A DNA stretch of 64,000 nucleotides from Chrysomallon squamiferum (lineage: Eukaryota; Mollusca; Gastropoda; Neomphalida; Peltospiridae), in the NCBI GenBank assembly GCA_012295275.1, contig CM022670.1:41160474-41224473 (forward strand), read 5' to 3'. Positions 12,546 to 27,400 of the stretch are shown piece by piece; position 1 is the first letter of the stretch; each line of letters begins with the position of its first letter. A program made the position numbers and the translations under genes. Under the pieces are notes generated by a model that worked only from the letters and a program-made list of their open reading frames with translations, had not been told where the DNA came from and made no database searches.

Positions 12546-12834
12546 ATGGATGAAATAGACTATAAAAAGAAGAAAAAGAAAAAATCTAAAATATCACCAA
12601 CCGAGGAAGTTAGTAACACAAGAGGAAAAGAAAATCAAGGATTTTCTATGGATAATCTCAACCATGTTGGGTGAGAAATATATATTAACTAAAATATGAA
12701 ATAAGCAATGTGACTATAATGTCTGTTGTATTAGAAAGAAAGACAATTGTTTTGACTTGGTTTTTGAGCTACTAGCAATACAATTAGAAAGTTCCAACAA
12801 ATTCTTTTAAATTACCTTTATTTTTTATTTTTTT

Positions 12835-12894
<60 letters not shown>

Positions 12895-15397
12895 TATTTA
12901 TTTATTATGACAAATATATGAAAGAAATTTCTTTTATTAAATGACAGATATTTTAATACAGTTTACAACATATACTGGAAAAAGATTGTTTTCTTTCACC
13001 ATCAATTTTTAAATTATTTTAAAGCAAATAAACAAAATTCTTTCTGCAAACAACAAAGATCAAAATTTAAGAACTAATCTGGATCACCAAAATTATTCTA
13101 CCAGTTTGATTTCATTTTTCTTTCATTCACATTATTTTTCAGTAATTTTAAAGATGTAGTAATGGAGGTGGGACACACTACAAATTTTCTTGAAGCAGTT
13201 ATTAATGCCAGACACCAAGCCTCAAAATGGAAAGGTTACGTGACAAGAAGAAGAATGCGAAAACGAACAGGTACAGTTATCAGGATATTTATTTATTTAT
13301 TTATTTATTTATTTATTGGACTAAATTTTTATTTTTTTATTGTTTTTAATTTAAGTGTGTGTGTGAGTGTGTGTTGTTTTTATTTTACTGTTGTTTTTTG
13401 GAATGAGATTTGTCATTCTAGACTTGTATGTGATTAACTAATTTAGACAGAAATAATTATTCACATCAAAAGAAAAATCCTGAAATGCCTACTCAGTGTG
13501 TATAAATATAAAAGCAGTAGACCAATATGTTTAGTCAATCAGTTTGCCTTCATTCAACTTAATTATTTATGTTCACACACACACATAATGTAATCCTAAT
13601 GCATTTAGAAAGTCACTTGTATATATTAAAATGATTAGAGCTAAAATCTTGAATATTAAATATAAGTTGACTAACATCATGCAGATGACACAAACTTCTG
13701 CTTTGTTAATAGCTGTATAAGTTGAAAATTAACATTGTTGATCATCCCATTTTTCATTCTGTTAATAGCTGTATAAGCTGAAAATTAACATTGTTGATCA
13801 TCCCACTTTTCATTCCTGTTACTGAGATTTATTTTATATTATAAAAAAAATCAAATGTTGCAGTATTTTGTAGTTCAGACATGATTTTAAAATGCTTTAT
13901 TTTTGGCAATAAATATCATTGGCTTCATATTTTTAATTATTTATTTTATTTTATTTTATTTTATTTTATTTTATTTTGTAAATTATTAAAAAATATAGTT
14001 TACTTCCTGATCAGGTATTTTTATTTAAGTTTTGTTTATGTTTTATGTTTTAAGGTTTCGTTAAACGTAAGTTCAGTAACTTCTGTGTTGGTAGCATGTT
14101 TAAATTCTGCAATACTATGATTAACCTCTGATGTTCATTTTTCATATTATAGAATATCTGAGGTAATGTCAGGGGTTTAGATAAATACTGTTAGCATTAC
14201 TATGCTTTTTACATATTTGTTTCCAAATGCATTCCTTCACTCTTTTTACTTAAACTTCACTGTGAATTACTGTTGTTTACCAACAATGTCATGCATTAAA
14301 CTAATTAACATCTAAAATCTGAATTTTTATCACTTTTAAAAATCTGCTAGCCACTGGTGTTGTAGTAAATAAAGACAAGGCCATACCTTAAAATAGAGAA
14401 AAAAAATACAACAAAAAACTTCAATAATAATAATAAATAAATAAATAAATAAATAATCATAATATAAGAAAAACGTTTATGAAATTAATTTCATATAGTT
14501 CTTGTATGTAACTATTTAAAGGTTACATTATTTAATGATGATGATGGTGATGATGATATGATTGTGTTGTTTTAAAGCATGGCCTGATAACATAGAACTA
14601 TTTCTTTGAATTGTCTTTTAATACTTAAAATAAACTAACATTTTTTTCACTAAAACTTATTTTTACTAAACTGACAGCTGATGAGTGTCCATCAGGTATG
14701 TATTGTAGTTACATAGAGTAACAAACACAATGCATGTTATTTGATGTTGGTAGATTTTATTTAAAACTAATCACATCGTGCTTCAGCAACAAACGAGCTT
14801 TTCAGTGTGTTAGTATTTTTTTATCCATTCATTCACTGACTCACATTTTAGTCCAGATAAATTAGAACAAAAGTAAAAGTATGATTTACAGTTTTATGGA
14901 TCCCTCAATCTCTGGAGAGTTTTTCATTTCTATTTTTATCTGAGATCTGAAGATTATCTAAATTCACTTTGTTATTGATAACCAGTGAGTCCAAAATGTT
15001 GTCTACTCTCACTGTGTTTCATGTCTGCCTGTAAACTAAAGTAATGCTGATGAACACACACCTGTAAAATATAAAATCTGGTTAGCTTTCTTATATATCA
15101 CTTCAATTACATTATTTGCAACAAACCATCAATTTGTCTAATAAATTCTGAATAAAAAGAATACAAAAAAAATGTTTATTCAAAAAGTTAAATATTCAAA
15201 TTTTCAAATAAACTTTTCAACTTAACGAGTTTGGATTTTTTTTTAAAAAATGATAAAATGAAAATTCAAGTTTTAATGAATGCAGCTGTACAGCTGAGAG
15301 CAAACAAAAATTTGAGTTTATTGCCTTTTGTATATATTTGATCATATATCTGTCACAATTTCTATTGCTTTGCAAATTTCAATTTTTATTTTATTTT

Positions 15398-15433
<36 letters not shown>

Positions 15434-18400
15434 TTTCATAATTTACAATTTTTCATGTTAAGATTTTATATGTGGATTAATAATATTAATAATATAACAA
15501 CAACAACAGTAACATTAACCATTTCAATTTGATATTCAATTTTTTTTATTATAGTTTTTGTACTCTTTCATTTCTTTATCCATTCATTCACTGACTCACA
15601 TTTTTGTCCAGAACAAAAGTAAAAGTATGATTTACAGTCTTATGGATCCCTCAATCTCTGGAGAGTTTTTCATTTCTATTTTTATCTGAGATCTGAAGAT
15701 TATCTAAATTCACTTAAAAACAACTTTTTTTATTCATCTGTCTTTAATTTTCAGTGAATATTTTCACTTCATTCTATAACCAAATTGGTTTTAACAGACA
15801 CTATCTCATTGTCAAAATAATATATAAATGTATTATTCCTAAATTCCTAAATAAAATATTATTTATTTTTCACTAATACTATGTGGGAAGTTTTATTAAA
15901 CAAGCCACTGAAAATTAGTTCGTTAAATGTGTTTCCTTTTCTAAAACTGTGAAGTGGCAAAATTGTTCTAACATTTATTAAATATTTAAGATAGACAAAC
16001 TTTCATGTATTGATCTCTGAATTATGTATAGAATAATTAATTATAATTTGTTATCTGCATTGTGTATTATTATATTTGCTTTTTTCCATTATACAATAAA
16101 TATTTAAATATTTTATATACTTCATATACAAACATAGGAAGCAAAGTATATGTGATAACCATGCCTAATTATCACTCTTGTATTTACAAAACTGGTTTGT
16201 TTACTTTTGTTTCCACAAATAACAGCTGTACTAGAACATGAATATGAACATCACACAGACCGAGAGACAACAGGTCAGTTAGGACTGGACGACATCCACC
16301 AAGACTTTGTGAGTACCCAGGCAGAGATCAAAGCTGCATCATCAAAGGGTCTTAGAGATCAGAAAATGTGTGTTGCGAGCAATCAAGCATTAATACAATA
16401 CTTTGCCAAACTTGGCCAATCTATTGAGGAAAATGAGACAATAAATCTGGATTTTGTTGAAACTCTGCTGCATGGTGGAGCAAACATAAACTGTACTGAC
16501 AAACATGGACAGACAATTTTACATGAAGTAAGTGTAGCAGAAATTTCTTAGTCTTATTATTTTAGTCTTGAGCACATTGTCCAAGTGGTTTTTTAGTACC
16601 AGAGACTTTCAATTCAGTTTTCATGGGTCACTAGATCTATAAATCTTGATTATCTATATTTTCTGTCCTTTCATAAACTAATGATCTGTAAATGGCCTCC
16701 CTTAGAATTAAAACTTGTTTATTTACTATTGTCCAGTTAATATTTTTAGAACTGTATTTGACTTTAATTATATTTAGGTTGCTCGAACATGGCATGTAGA
16801 TGTTGCCAGATTTTTGATTGAACATGAAGCCAATGTCAATGCTGCTGACTTCTATGGCAGAACTCCACTCCATGTTGCAGCAGCAGTAGACTATGCAGAC
16901 ATGGTCAACCTACTCATTGACAACAAAGGTGTGTTATTGTTTTTCTTATTTACTAAGTATCTTCTGTCTCAAGGGGATTGATTGGTCCCAGTTTAAATCA
17001 TCCAGATTAAAGATTATATAAACAGTCACAGTGCCATTGTATATTGCTTCATCAAATATATAAATTTTCCAGTCATTAAAATGTGTAAACCGTGAATGTT
17101 TATTTTCTTATTGTCAGATATATAGGTAGGATATGTATATATAAATTAATTAAAACATTTAAAAATTGAGATTAATGAAGTAAAATCTGATTTCATTCAA
17201 GAATACAGAGTATCAATTATTCCTTTTAAACCACCAAAACTATGCAAGCTATTTTTGGACAACAGAAGTGTGTTTGAGATGTGCTGATTTTAAGTAATAT
17301 GTTTTATATATAGTAGTAAATTATATGTGTTTATAAACAATTAGCTTTGTTGTCTGTTTCAGCTGACAAGGAAGCTCTGACAATGAAGGGAGAAGATCAG
17401 ACTCCTGTCTATTATGCAGCTAAATCTGATTCCTGCAAGTCTTTGAAAGCTCTCATTAAAAGAGGATGTGAGTTCAAAAGAATCCGAGATGGCAAAGGTA
17501 GAACACCCATTCATGCTGCTGCTCAGCTAGGTAAATTTAAGATTTAGAAATTCTAATATTTGTTGTTGATATTTGTCTGTATGAATTGATATGTTTGTAA
17601 TTAATCATTTTACAAATTGCTTTTTGTAGATGTTTTTTCTTTTTAGTACAAGGTAATCAGTTTCTTTTAAACAATTTATTTACTTTTTTGAAAATATAAA
17701 TAAAAAAAAGGAATTTTTACTTCTTTTTAAAATAAATATTTCAACTTTATTGATTGCTATTATTATTATTATTATTAATCGGTTTTTAATTATCATTAAA
17801 TAATAATATTTGTTTTATATTTTTATTTTTATGTATTTGTACTAATACAAACACACACACAAACACACACACACATACACACACAAATATATAAGTTTAT
17901 AAAAAGATAAACATTTTCAGATCGCAGTGAGACAGCCAGGTTACTCCTAGATCTACAGGCTCCTGTAGGAGTCAGTGACAACTCTGGTAGAAAAGCCATC
18001 ACCTGGATGATCACAAAAATGCCACCTGTGGTATGTACTATTAAACCTTCACAAAATTAATAGCATTTCCTAACGAACAGAAATGATAGATGTTTTACAT
18101 TTGACATATTTGTATTGACATAGTTAACATTTTCACAGAGATAGAGTTTATATATAAAATTTTCTGTGTTTTTCAGGCCAGTGAAGCTCTCAATCAGTTC
18201 CGAACAACGAATCGGCCAAACAGAGAACAGTGTTTTTATCTCAATCTTCTAGTTCAAGATATAGGTGAGATGTAATAACAAATTTCTCTCTTAAGATTTT
18301 GTAATATTTCAGTTGGTAATTATGTTTGACTGTTATTAAATATTAGTTGTGGAAACTGACATACTCATGTACCTTCTCACAAATTTTAACCTCTAGTAAA

Positions 18401-21400
18401 GTGTATTAAATCTCACTGTCCAAATTTTTACAAAAAAGTGTCTTAACATATAATTTATTCTTATCAGAATATTATTTTGTTTGAAAATTGTATATTACTG
18501 TAAAGAAATTAGTAAACATATCTGTATTTCAGTGTTAGAGTATTTGGCTGTAAATCAAGAGGTTTCCAGTTTGATCTCATGTGTCCCCATAAACTTTTAT
18601 TTATTTATATTTCATTTTTTTAATTTAAATTATTATTTTATGAATTTTACAGTTTATATTTATTCTATTCCAACTTTACTGATCAAAATTGAATTATTTC
18701 ATTTAAGCCATATTTGATTTTGTATCACACACGCACACACACACATTTAATTGTTTTGTATAGTTTTCAATGTTTTCAAATGTGATTATGTTTTAATGTT
18801 TATAGAAAAAGATCCAGATGGCAGAAGTCAGACACCTGTAAGTATTTCTCTTCTGAATTCTAAAAATATGTGAAATTGTAATTAATAAATTTAGAATAAT
18901 TTTTATTATAAGATTATGTTAAAAGTCTAAGAATGTTTTACAAATAAATGTAATTACTGTCATGTTTCTGATTGATTATATGTATATATCAAATTGTATT
19001 TTAAATCTACTTTAGGTTATGTTTATTAATTAATTAAATTGATTATACAATCAATAATATAAAATGTATAGCATAAGTAAAAACTTATTTATCAACAGAG
19101 GTATATTTTCCTGGGCTTTTCAGTTTTGTTCATTTACCGTATATACTTGTGTACAAGGCGACCTTATGTATAAGTCGATGTGTATTTTAAGACCAAAAAT
19201 TGCGTCATTTTAGGTATTACTTGTGTATAAGTCAACTGTAGATTCCAGGCACCGTCACTATTTTTAGACCAGTGTGACAGTGCCATGAAGGCCTACATTG
19301 TACGCCTACTGTAACATAATAACGTAAATGCATGTATTACACGAGCGATAGCCTAAATGTATCATAAATAGTATCTCTTTAATGTAATAGGTCTAACATG
19401 GAGACCTAACTTACCGTTATATTTAGCCGTTCTGTGATTTACAAAATGTGTCGGTAGTGGATATTAATGACGATTGCAATATTATTTCACCAAATTCTTT
19501 ACAATTAAACAAGTGAGTTTTGTTTATGAAATTAGGACCGATATTTAGTGCAATTTGGCAGAGAAGTCTGCATTCCTAGATCATTGCAAGACACCGTAAG
19601 GCATAACGCCGTACCGACGGTTTTCTCGCTTTAAAATGTATTTTTATGTCATTAAACGGAAGAATATCATGTTTTACATTCATATTTGGTTTTGTTATTT
19701 AATTTTTCAAAATGTTTTATACAATAAAATTATATTTTTGAAAAGCTGAAAGACCGCGATTATTTTAGATGCATCCCGTAGCAAAAAATAGTCAAAATGG
19801 CGACTCTTCAGCAACAGCTACAAAAGCATTAACTATGTATAAGTCGACCCCCAAAATATTACCTTAATATAGTCTCCCAAAAATTCGACTTATACACAAG
19901 TATATACGGTAAATTATTTTCAAGATATATATATTTTTATTCTCTCCTTATTTTGGACAGTTTTTGAAAATGCGTGCATAATTATATGAGAGAAAAAAAT
20001 TGTTACCTGAATATAGATAAAGTTAAAAGTACCTACAAGAAAGGTAATAATAATAATAACATAAATAAATAAATAGATAAATTAAATAAAAATCGCTGTT
20101 TACATTTGTACCAGCTTCATATAATTAATTAACTAAGTTAAAATACTGATTTACTATGAAAGTTTAAAACATATATCTAGTCAGATAAGAACTAAATAAT
20201 TCATGAGAAAAATTTAAAAGCTATTTCCTTTTATGCCAGCTCCATACTATTGTGCAGCAGAAACAATTCCAGCTTCTTATGAATGAAACTATTCAGCGCT
20301 TGATTGAAATAATGTGGAAAAAATTTGGCCTGTAGGTTTTAATGTGAATGCAGTTCTATATTTGCGGTGGTGGTTGTATTCTTCTCAGTGTTACTGTCTG
20401 CTCAGATGGCTAAAGTGTGTTAGTCTGTATTAAAACACAATAGCATGTAGCTTCAAATTACAGGTTTTGTAGCATATATTTAACATACATAGGGGCTAAA
20501 TAAAACAATTTGTTAAAACTAAATTTTTAAATTTTAAATATCTGTAACTAATCTTTCTTTCAGTAAGGTAATATTTCTCAATTTTTAACCTAACATAATC
20601 ATATTAGTTAATACTAATGGTTTTCCTTCTACATTTTTTATAGTGATTTTGAATCAGTAAAATTAGTTATATATATTAAAATAATATTTTTATATTGCTT
20701 TTATTGTAGTACATATAAAATTTTCTTAGAACAGAAGCTATCATTTGTTAGACTTTGTTTAGAGTTTTTGTTTTATTGATATTTGTTCATTGTTAACATG
20801 TTCAAATAAGCATCTTAGTTGTTTTCATAATAATTAATTTCATTCAGTGTGTATAAATATGAGATAAAAATCAAATTATAAACAGCTATTAATACAAAAA
20901 TTTCACAAACTATATAATAAGTGCATAGGTGATTTCTGAAGAGGGCAGTTGGTTTGATATAATGCATACACATCAACCATTTATATCAGTGCCAAATTCA
21001 ATTCTGTTTATTAGTATTTTTTTTTGTTTAATTTATATATAATATGTCTATTTTTATTGTTGGATATTGAATTTTTGTCATGTGATTGTCCAGTGTGTTG
21101 TTCAAAATAAACCAAAAATATTAAAATGTTCATAAAATGTTTATTTAGCAGTAATCTTAAAATAAATAACAAATGTAGATATATGTAATACCTATTTGTT
21201 CACTCCTTCACATTTAAACCAACATTATATTAATTTGTAATGATATATTTAATATTTACTAAAATAATAAAATTTGAAAATGTTCTGGAAAATGATCTGC
21301 CCTGACAATTAGCATTGCCTCCCTTAATTCAGCTGCAGATGGCAGTAACATACCGACAATATGATCTCGTTATGCACCCGGTATTTATTAATCTGCTCAA

Positions 21401-24400
21401 TGTACAGTGGATAGCATTTGGCAGGTCAGTTGTGAAATGGTTGTTTATTTATAATGTTTATTTAATTATTTTTATTTGTTTATTTTCCATTTAAAACATT
21501 TTATTTCCTAACACCAATACTTTTCTTTGCACATGTTAAAATTTTGTATTGCACTAAAATATATATTTTTGTTTAGTTTTGTATTTATTTATTTATTTTT
21601 GTTTTGATTTTATTTGTTTTAAGTTTCATAATTCAGTGATTTAAAAACCTAATAATTTTAATTTAGAAGAAAAACAAATATAAGAAGTAGAATGAAATCT
21701 AATTTTGACAAGCAAATTATAATATCTTTATTAATGAGAAATAAAGAGTAGCATTTTATAATCATTACTTTCTTTTTTATTAATTAATCTAATTATTTAC
21801 ATTATGTTAATAAAAACTGTGCTTGTTCAATTTTAAATAAAAAAATTTTTTTTTAATTTTCTTTGAATTATGTCACTTTGATTCAGTAAATGAGACAGCA
21901 TTTAAAATTATTTCTTAATGCTTAAAAAGTGCTAATTGTTTCATGATAACATAAGAATGACTAATTGTTTTATGATTCTATAAATATGAGACTGTTTAGA
22001 TAATTTTGTATTTTGTATCCTGTTTGTATTTGCACTCTTTAAGCTTTAATTTAACTCAGCTTGAATCAGATATAATGCATATAATTGTTTTCAAATTTAA
22101 TTAACAAGAATGAAAGTTATAATTAAGAATATACAGAAAATATATCAGTATTTGATACTTATATTCATATGAAATGTGAATAAAGTTAATTTTATTGTTA
22201 AGTTTTAAATGTTGAACTTACAGATTTTTAAAATTTTTTAAATTTTCAATACTTATTAATAAGATATTGTTTTTTTAATGTATAACTCTTTTTCATTTTG
22301 TATTGTTTAAATGCAATAATTATTCATAAATATTTTATTAACAGCTTAAAGGGGTGTGTGTGTGTATAATAATGCATACCAATAGAGAAAATGTAAATTT
22401 TATGCAATAAACAAGAAATTAATTTTATGTTAGATAAAGTTAAATGAATTAAAACAAATTCAGTAATAATGTTATATTATTTCAACATTATATTATAAGA
22501 TAAGAATATTTTTTAAACAATTTTATTATGTTAATATTTTAGGTTGTATATATTAGTATAAATGTTTTATGTTAGTAATTTACATCTTTTATTACTATGT
22601 TGTTATGTTAGTCTAAGATATGTTTATTACAGTGTTGTTATGCTGATTTGTAATGATATAAATGTTTTATGGTGGTGTGTTATTAGATATCTTTTTGTTA
22701 CAGACGAGGTGCATGGATTAACTTGATCCTAAACTTGTTGTATATTCTCATGTGGACTTTTATTGGTGTTCTTGTGGAATATGATGACAGGCACCAATAC
22801 ACTTTACCAAATGACATCTGGAGAATTGTGTTATGGGTTAGTATCTCATTAAATCAATGGCATTTCATGGGTCCCAAAATTTTCAAATGAAGATGTATCT
22901 GGCCAAAAAAGACCTTAAAATGACCATTGTTGAACATTTATAATTTGTTTATTTCAAAACATAACTTCATCGTTTCAAAGTTGTCCAGTTCCCGTGCTAA
23001 ACCTGGGTGTCACTATTGGTCTCTCACCCAGATGTCATCTCAGGTTAAGCAAGGAAGCAGACTAGAGTTCAAAGTTGACTGACCTTAAAATCTCAACTGT
23101 CTCTTTACTCCTGTAAATATGAAGTTATAAATAATTGATCTCAGAAATTATCAGTGTTGAAGGTGTAATGTTCATTTAGAATAAACTGAACTGTTTTCAA
23201 AATTGAATTTAAAATAATAATAAAAAATATTTATTGATAAAAGTTTGTATTTTACACACACCCAACATACAATCAGCTTCCAATATTATCACCAGGAAAA
23301 AAATGACATAGTGAAAAACTGGCTAGTAAATGGATGCATGTTTGCAGTAAACTAGAATAACAGTTTTTTAAGCTCTCTTATGCTATGTGCGATTCAGTTG
23401 CAGTTTCATTCAGTATTTCTTTAGCAGGCATTCATAGCAGTTATCTTATCATTTAAAGTATTTAGAAATTGATGTTACTTTTACTGCATCTTGAATCAAA
23501 TATCTAAATTTTCTTTTATTATTCTGATGTTTTAAAATATTGTTTTAATTATTATAATTATTCAGTTTTTATATTTGAGGTTATTTGATAGCTTCATTAT
23601 TCATTGTTTGGTTGTATATTTGTTTCAGTTGGTAGCTGTTGCATTTACTGTATGGCAGATAGTGGAAGAGCTGTTGGAATACACTCGGTCAAAAAGAGCA
23701 CATCGGGTTTGTAATCTAAGTACTCTGATTCATAGCCATAGATTATACTTTGATATAACCATTGTATTACATTTTTAATTTCAACAAACTACAACAACTC
23801 CACCATTAATGTTGAGGTTATGTTCTTGAAAGTACTTCTTTAACTGAAATGTTAAGTTAAACTGATTTTACACAGTTATATAAATGGAGGATTATGTGTC
23901 TTTGAAACATATCTGGCATATATCCTCACATGGTTAAGAGAAAAAAAAAAAAAAAAAGTTTGTTCTCTATTGTAAACAGAAATAATGTATATTCACATAC
24001 AAATAAGATAAATAAACAAAAATAAAATTAAAATTTGTTTGATGGCTGATGCAATAATGGATGTAGTTGTGGTGGTTGGGAGGGTGGGAAGCTACTGATA
24101 GATAGAAGAGATTTCGGTCCTTCTCATGATCACTGAAATGGACTCGAAATGGATGTTTGAAAAGAGCAAAAAAAACACCAAACAAATATGGTGCTTAAAA
24201 CGTCTGTTACAGAATGGAGCATTATGATAGTCAGGCTTGGAGTGCCTATATACCAAATATTTTATGTCATCATATATTTACATCTTTTATCTTTCTTAAT
24301 TGTTGTTTGTTTATTTATCAGTTTGTTCCAACCTCATTTTTTGATTACCTCATCAGACCATCCATCCATCCACGAGTCTGCTCATGTTTTATTTTTGTTT

Positions 24401-27400
24401 TCAGAATGCAATGAAGTGGCGAACTCAGGAAATAAATGAAGATTTAAAATTCTGTCACCCTCAATGGCCAGAAGAAAGACATTTCCTAGAATCAGAGTTG
24501 AAAGAACTAACTAAGCTAAGCCCTAACTACTTCAGTGACTACTGGTAAAACAAAACAAAAATTTTATTTCATATTTCAGTTATAATTGGTGTATTAGAAA
24601 CACTGTAACTTTTGTTTCTGTTTGAAGATGAGTGGAAATCACAATTTATCTGTGCAAAATTTCTGACATTAAGATTTAGGCACATACAACAGAGTTGTTT
24701 GATTAAAAACATGTATTTTCTAAGAATATGTTTTGATGTTCTTTACTTCTTGTTTAATGTTTTATTTTGTTTCTTCTTGTTTACTCATTTTTGAATTTTT
24801 ATTTTAAAACAATAATGGTTTTGTGTTTTTTAGGAATATTTTTGACTGGGTGTGTTACCTTTTGTTGTTGACATCACTCATCACTCACCTGGTTGACATT
24901 GGTTACCACACAAACCAGCTTGCACGTGCACACATCCGTGTGATGAGTGTTACAATAATTCTGCTCTGGCTGAGGCTAATGAAAAATGCTAGAGCATTTT
25001 CAGTTTTTGGTATTTAAAATAATAATATTTTTGTTTGTCATTATGCAGTTTTAATATATAAGACATTTATGGTGCATGAACTTTATATGTAGTTCATAAC
25101 CTGTTGATATTTGAAAGCAAATAATTATTATGAAACAAATCAAAATAGAATCTGAAATAAATTAGTCAATAGTTTTTTAAAAATAAAAGAAAAGAAAGAA
25201 AGAAATTGTGAAATTTTTTGTCAGACTTTTTATTATGAATGTGTTTTTTTTTGTGGTGATGTTGTGTTTACTTGATATACTTTCTAACAGGACCTTTCAT
25301 TGTGATGCTGGGACACATGATGGGAGACATGGTGAGGTTTGCATTTCTCTACTGTGAGTTCTACATTCCATACGGTGAGTAACTTATTCTTTACATAATT
25401 ACTACATGTGTTTATTTCTGCATTCAGAAAGGTCAAAAATGTGAAAAATTCAGTCATGGTTGATGTTGTATTTTCTTTCATGACAGTGAAAATTTTCTAT
25501 AAATACCTCATTTATTCAAATGCATTTTGTTTTGTTTTATGTATGTATGTGTATATATATATAAAAGAAATTTCCCTGAGTTGAAGGAAATTCATGGATT
25601 ATTTTCCAGTTTGTGCCTTTTGGATGTTGTTTGGTGGGGAGAAGAAACCAGACTCAGGGGAAGGTCCATTGATCAGTGTGACCTGGTTTAATGACATTGG
25701 TCAGGTCATGTTTAGTCTGTTCAGGCTGACCCTAGTTGATGAATATGATTATGGGGTAAGTTAAAACATTTGTTATTATGTATTTATAATATTAGAAAAG
25801 ATGAAGTACATCCATTCGTACAGATATTTTCCATATTACTGTTCATATTTTCACTCTCTCAGTCTTTTTAACTGTTATTAATTTGAGAATTTATTTATAT
25901 GTATCCATAAAAAAGACTTGTATAAAAATTAGTTATAAAACTTAAACAAATAGTTTAGTATTTTTTGCTTTTAATTTTTTTACACCATTTCAGCATATAC
26001 ATATCAAAAATTAATTTTCAGGCAATGAAACAAGTTGATTCTGTCATGACCGATATTCTTATTGGAACCTGGTTGGCACTGTCAGCCATATTGTGCCTTA
26101 ATCTCTTCATAGCACTGTTGTCAGACACCTTTCAGCGGTATGTTTTTGTTTGTCCTTTATCTGGTAACAGCTGAATATGTTTGAGTGTGCTGTTTAATAC
26201 CATATACTGGTGTGTTATTTTGGTGTGTGTAAAAGATTAATTATTTTGTTAAATTTATAGTTACAGATGCAACAGTTAAATTTAATGTTAGTTAAAAGAT
26301 TAATTATTTTGTTTTAAAATTTTTATCATTTTATTTTTAACAGTTCAAATTTATAAACATAATTTGTTAAGTAACTAAACTTTTTGTTTGATGTTTTCTG
26401 GGTCAGAATAAATATTTTATTGAATGATTATATTTTGAATTATTAAAAAGGAAGCCCCAAGTTCAATAGTTACTCTTTTTCTCAACAAAATATGTTTTAT
26501 ATATAAGTATATACAAGAATTAGAATGTTGACTGGATCTAATATCCAAACATAGCACTGATTGATTATGCAGTCTAGTGATACTCAATCGATTGATGTAT
26601 GTAGAGCTACAGCTCAGATAAAAGTAGTTTCCCTTATCTTATACTAATATTTGATATTTTCCTGCACAGAGTTTATGATAATGCTCGGTCAAATGCTGTC
26701 ATGCAGAAAGCTATCACAATTTTAAACATCTGGGAAGGAATGTCAAAGAAACGGCGCCACAAATTTCTTCTCTATGTGCACAATGAATGCAACCCCAAAC
26801 GAGATCCATACGATGATGATGTGACAACTAGTGGAGAGGAGGATCTTAAAAAAGTCACCATCCAAATCAAGGTACAGGTTTTGAAATATTTGTTATAAAT
26901 AATAATAATAATAATAATAATAACAAGAACAACAATAATAAGAATAATAATAATAACAACAACAATAAAAATAATAGTAATAATAATAATAACAACCAGA
27001 ACAACAACTATAAAAATAATATTAATGATAATTTATGATAATGACGATGATATTACTGTTAAAGACTTAGTTAATGGTCATGTTTATACTATTATAGCTA
27101 ATAATATTTGTTATTACAATGATGATATCCTAATAATAATAATACTCATCCTTTTAAAGGAAGGACTTGATGAGCTGTTAGAAGGCTGGAAAGCAAGGTT
27201 TGGACATGACGAATTATCTGACATGCTGGTAAATATAAAAATATTTTTAAAAAAGAAAATATCTGCTGATTCCTATGAGCTTTTAATATTTTAAATATGT
27301 TACATGTCTTTAAAATAACCTTCACTTCATTAATTCATTTTTATTCAAATGTGTCCAAAAACCCATTTTATTTTAGGAATTCTCTGGTGGTTCTGGTGGT

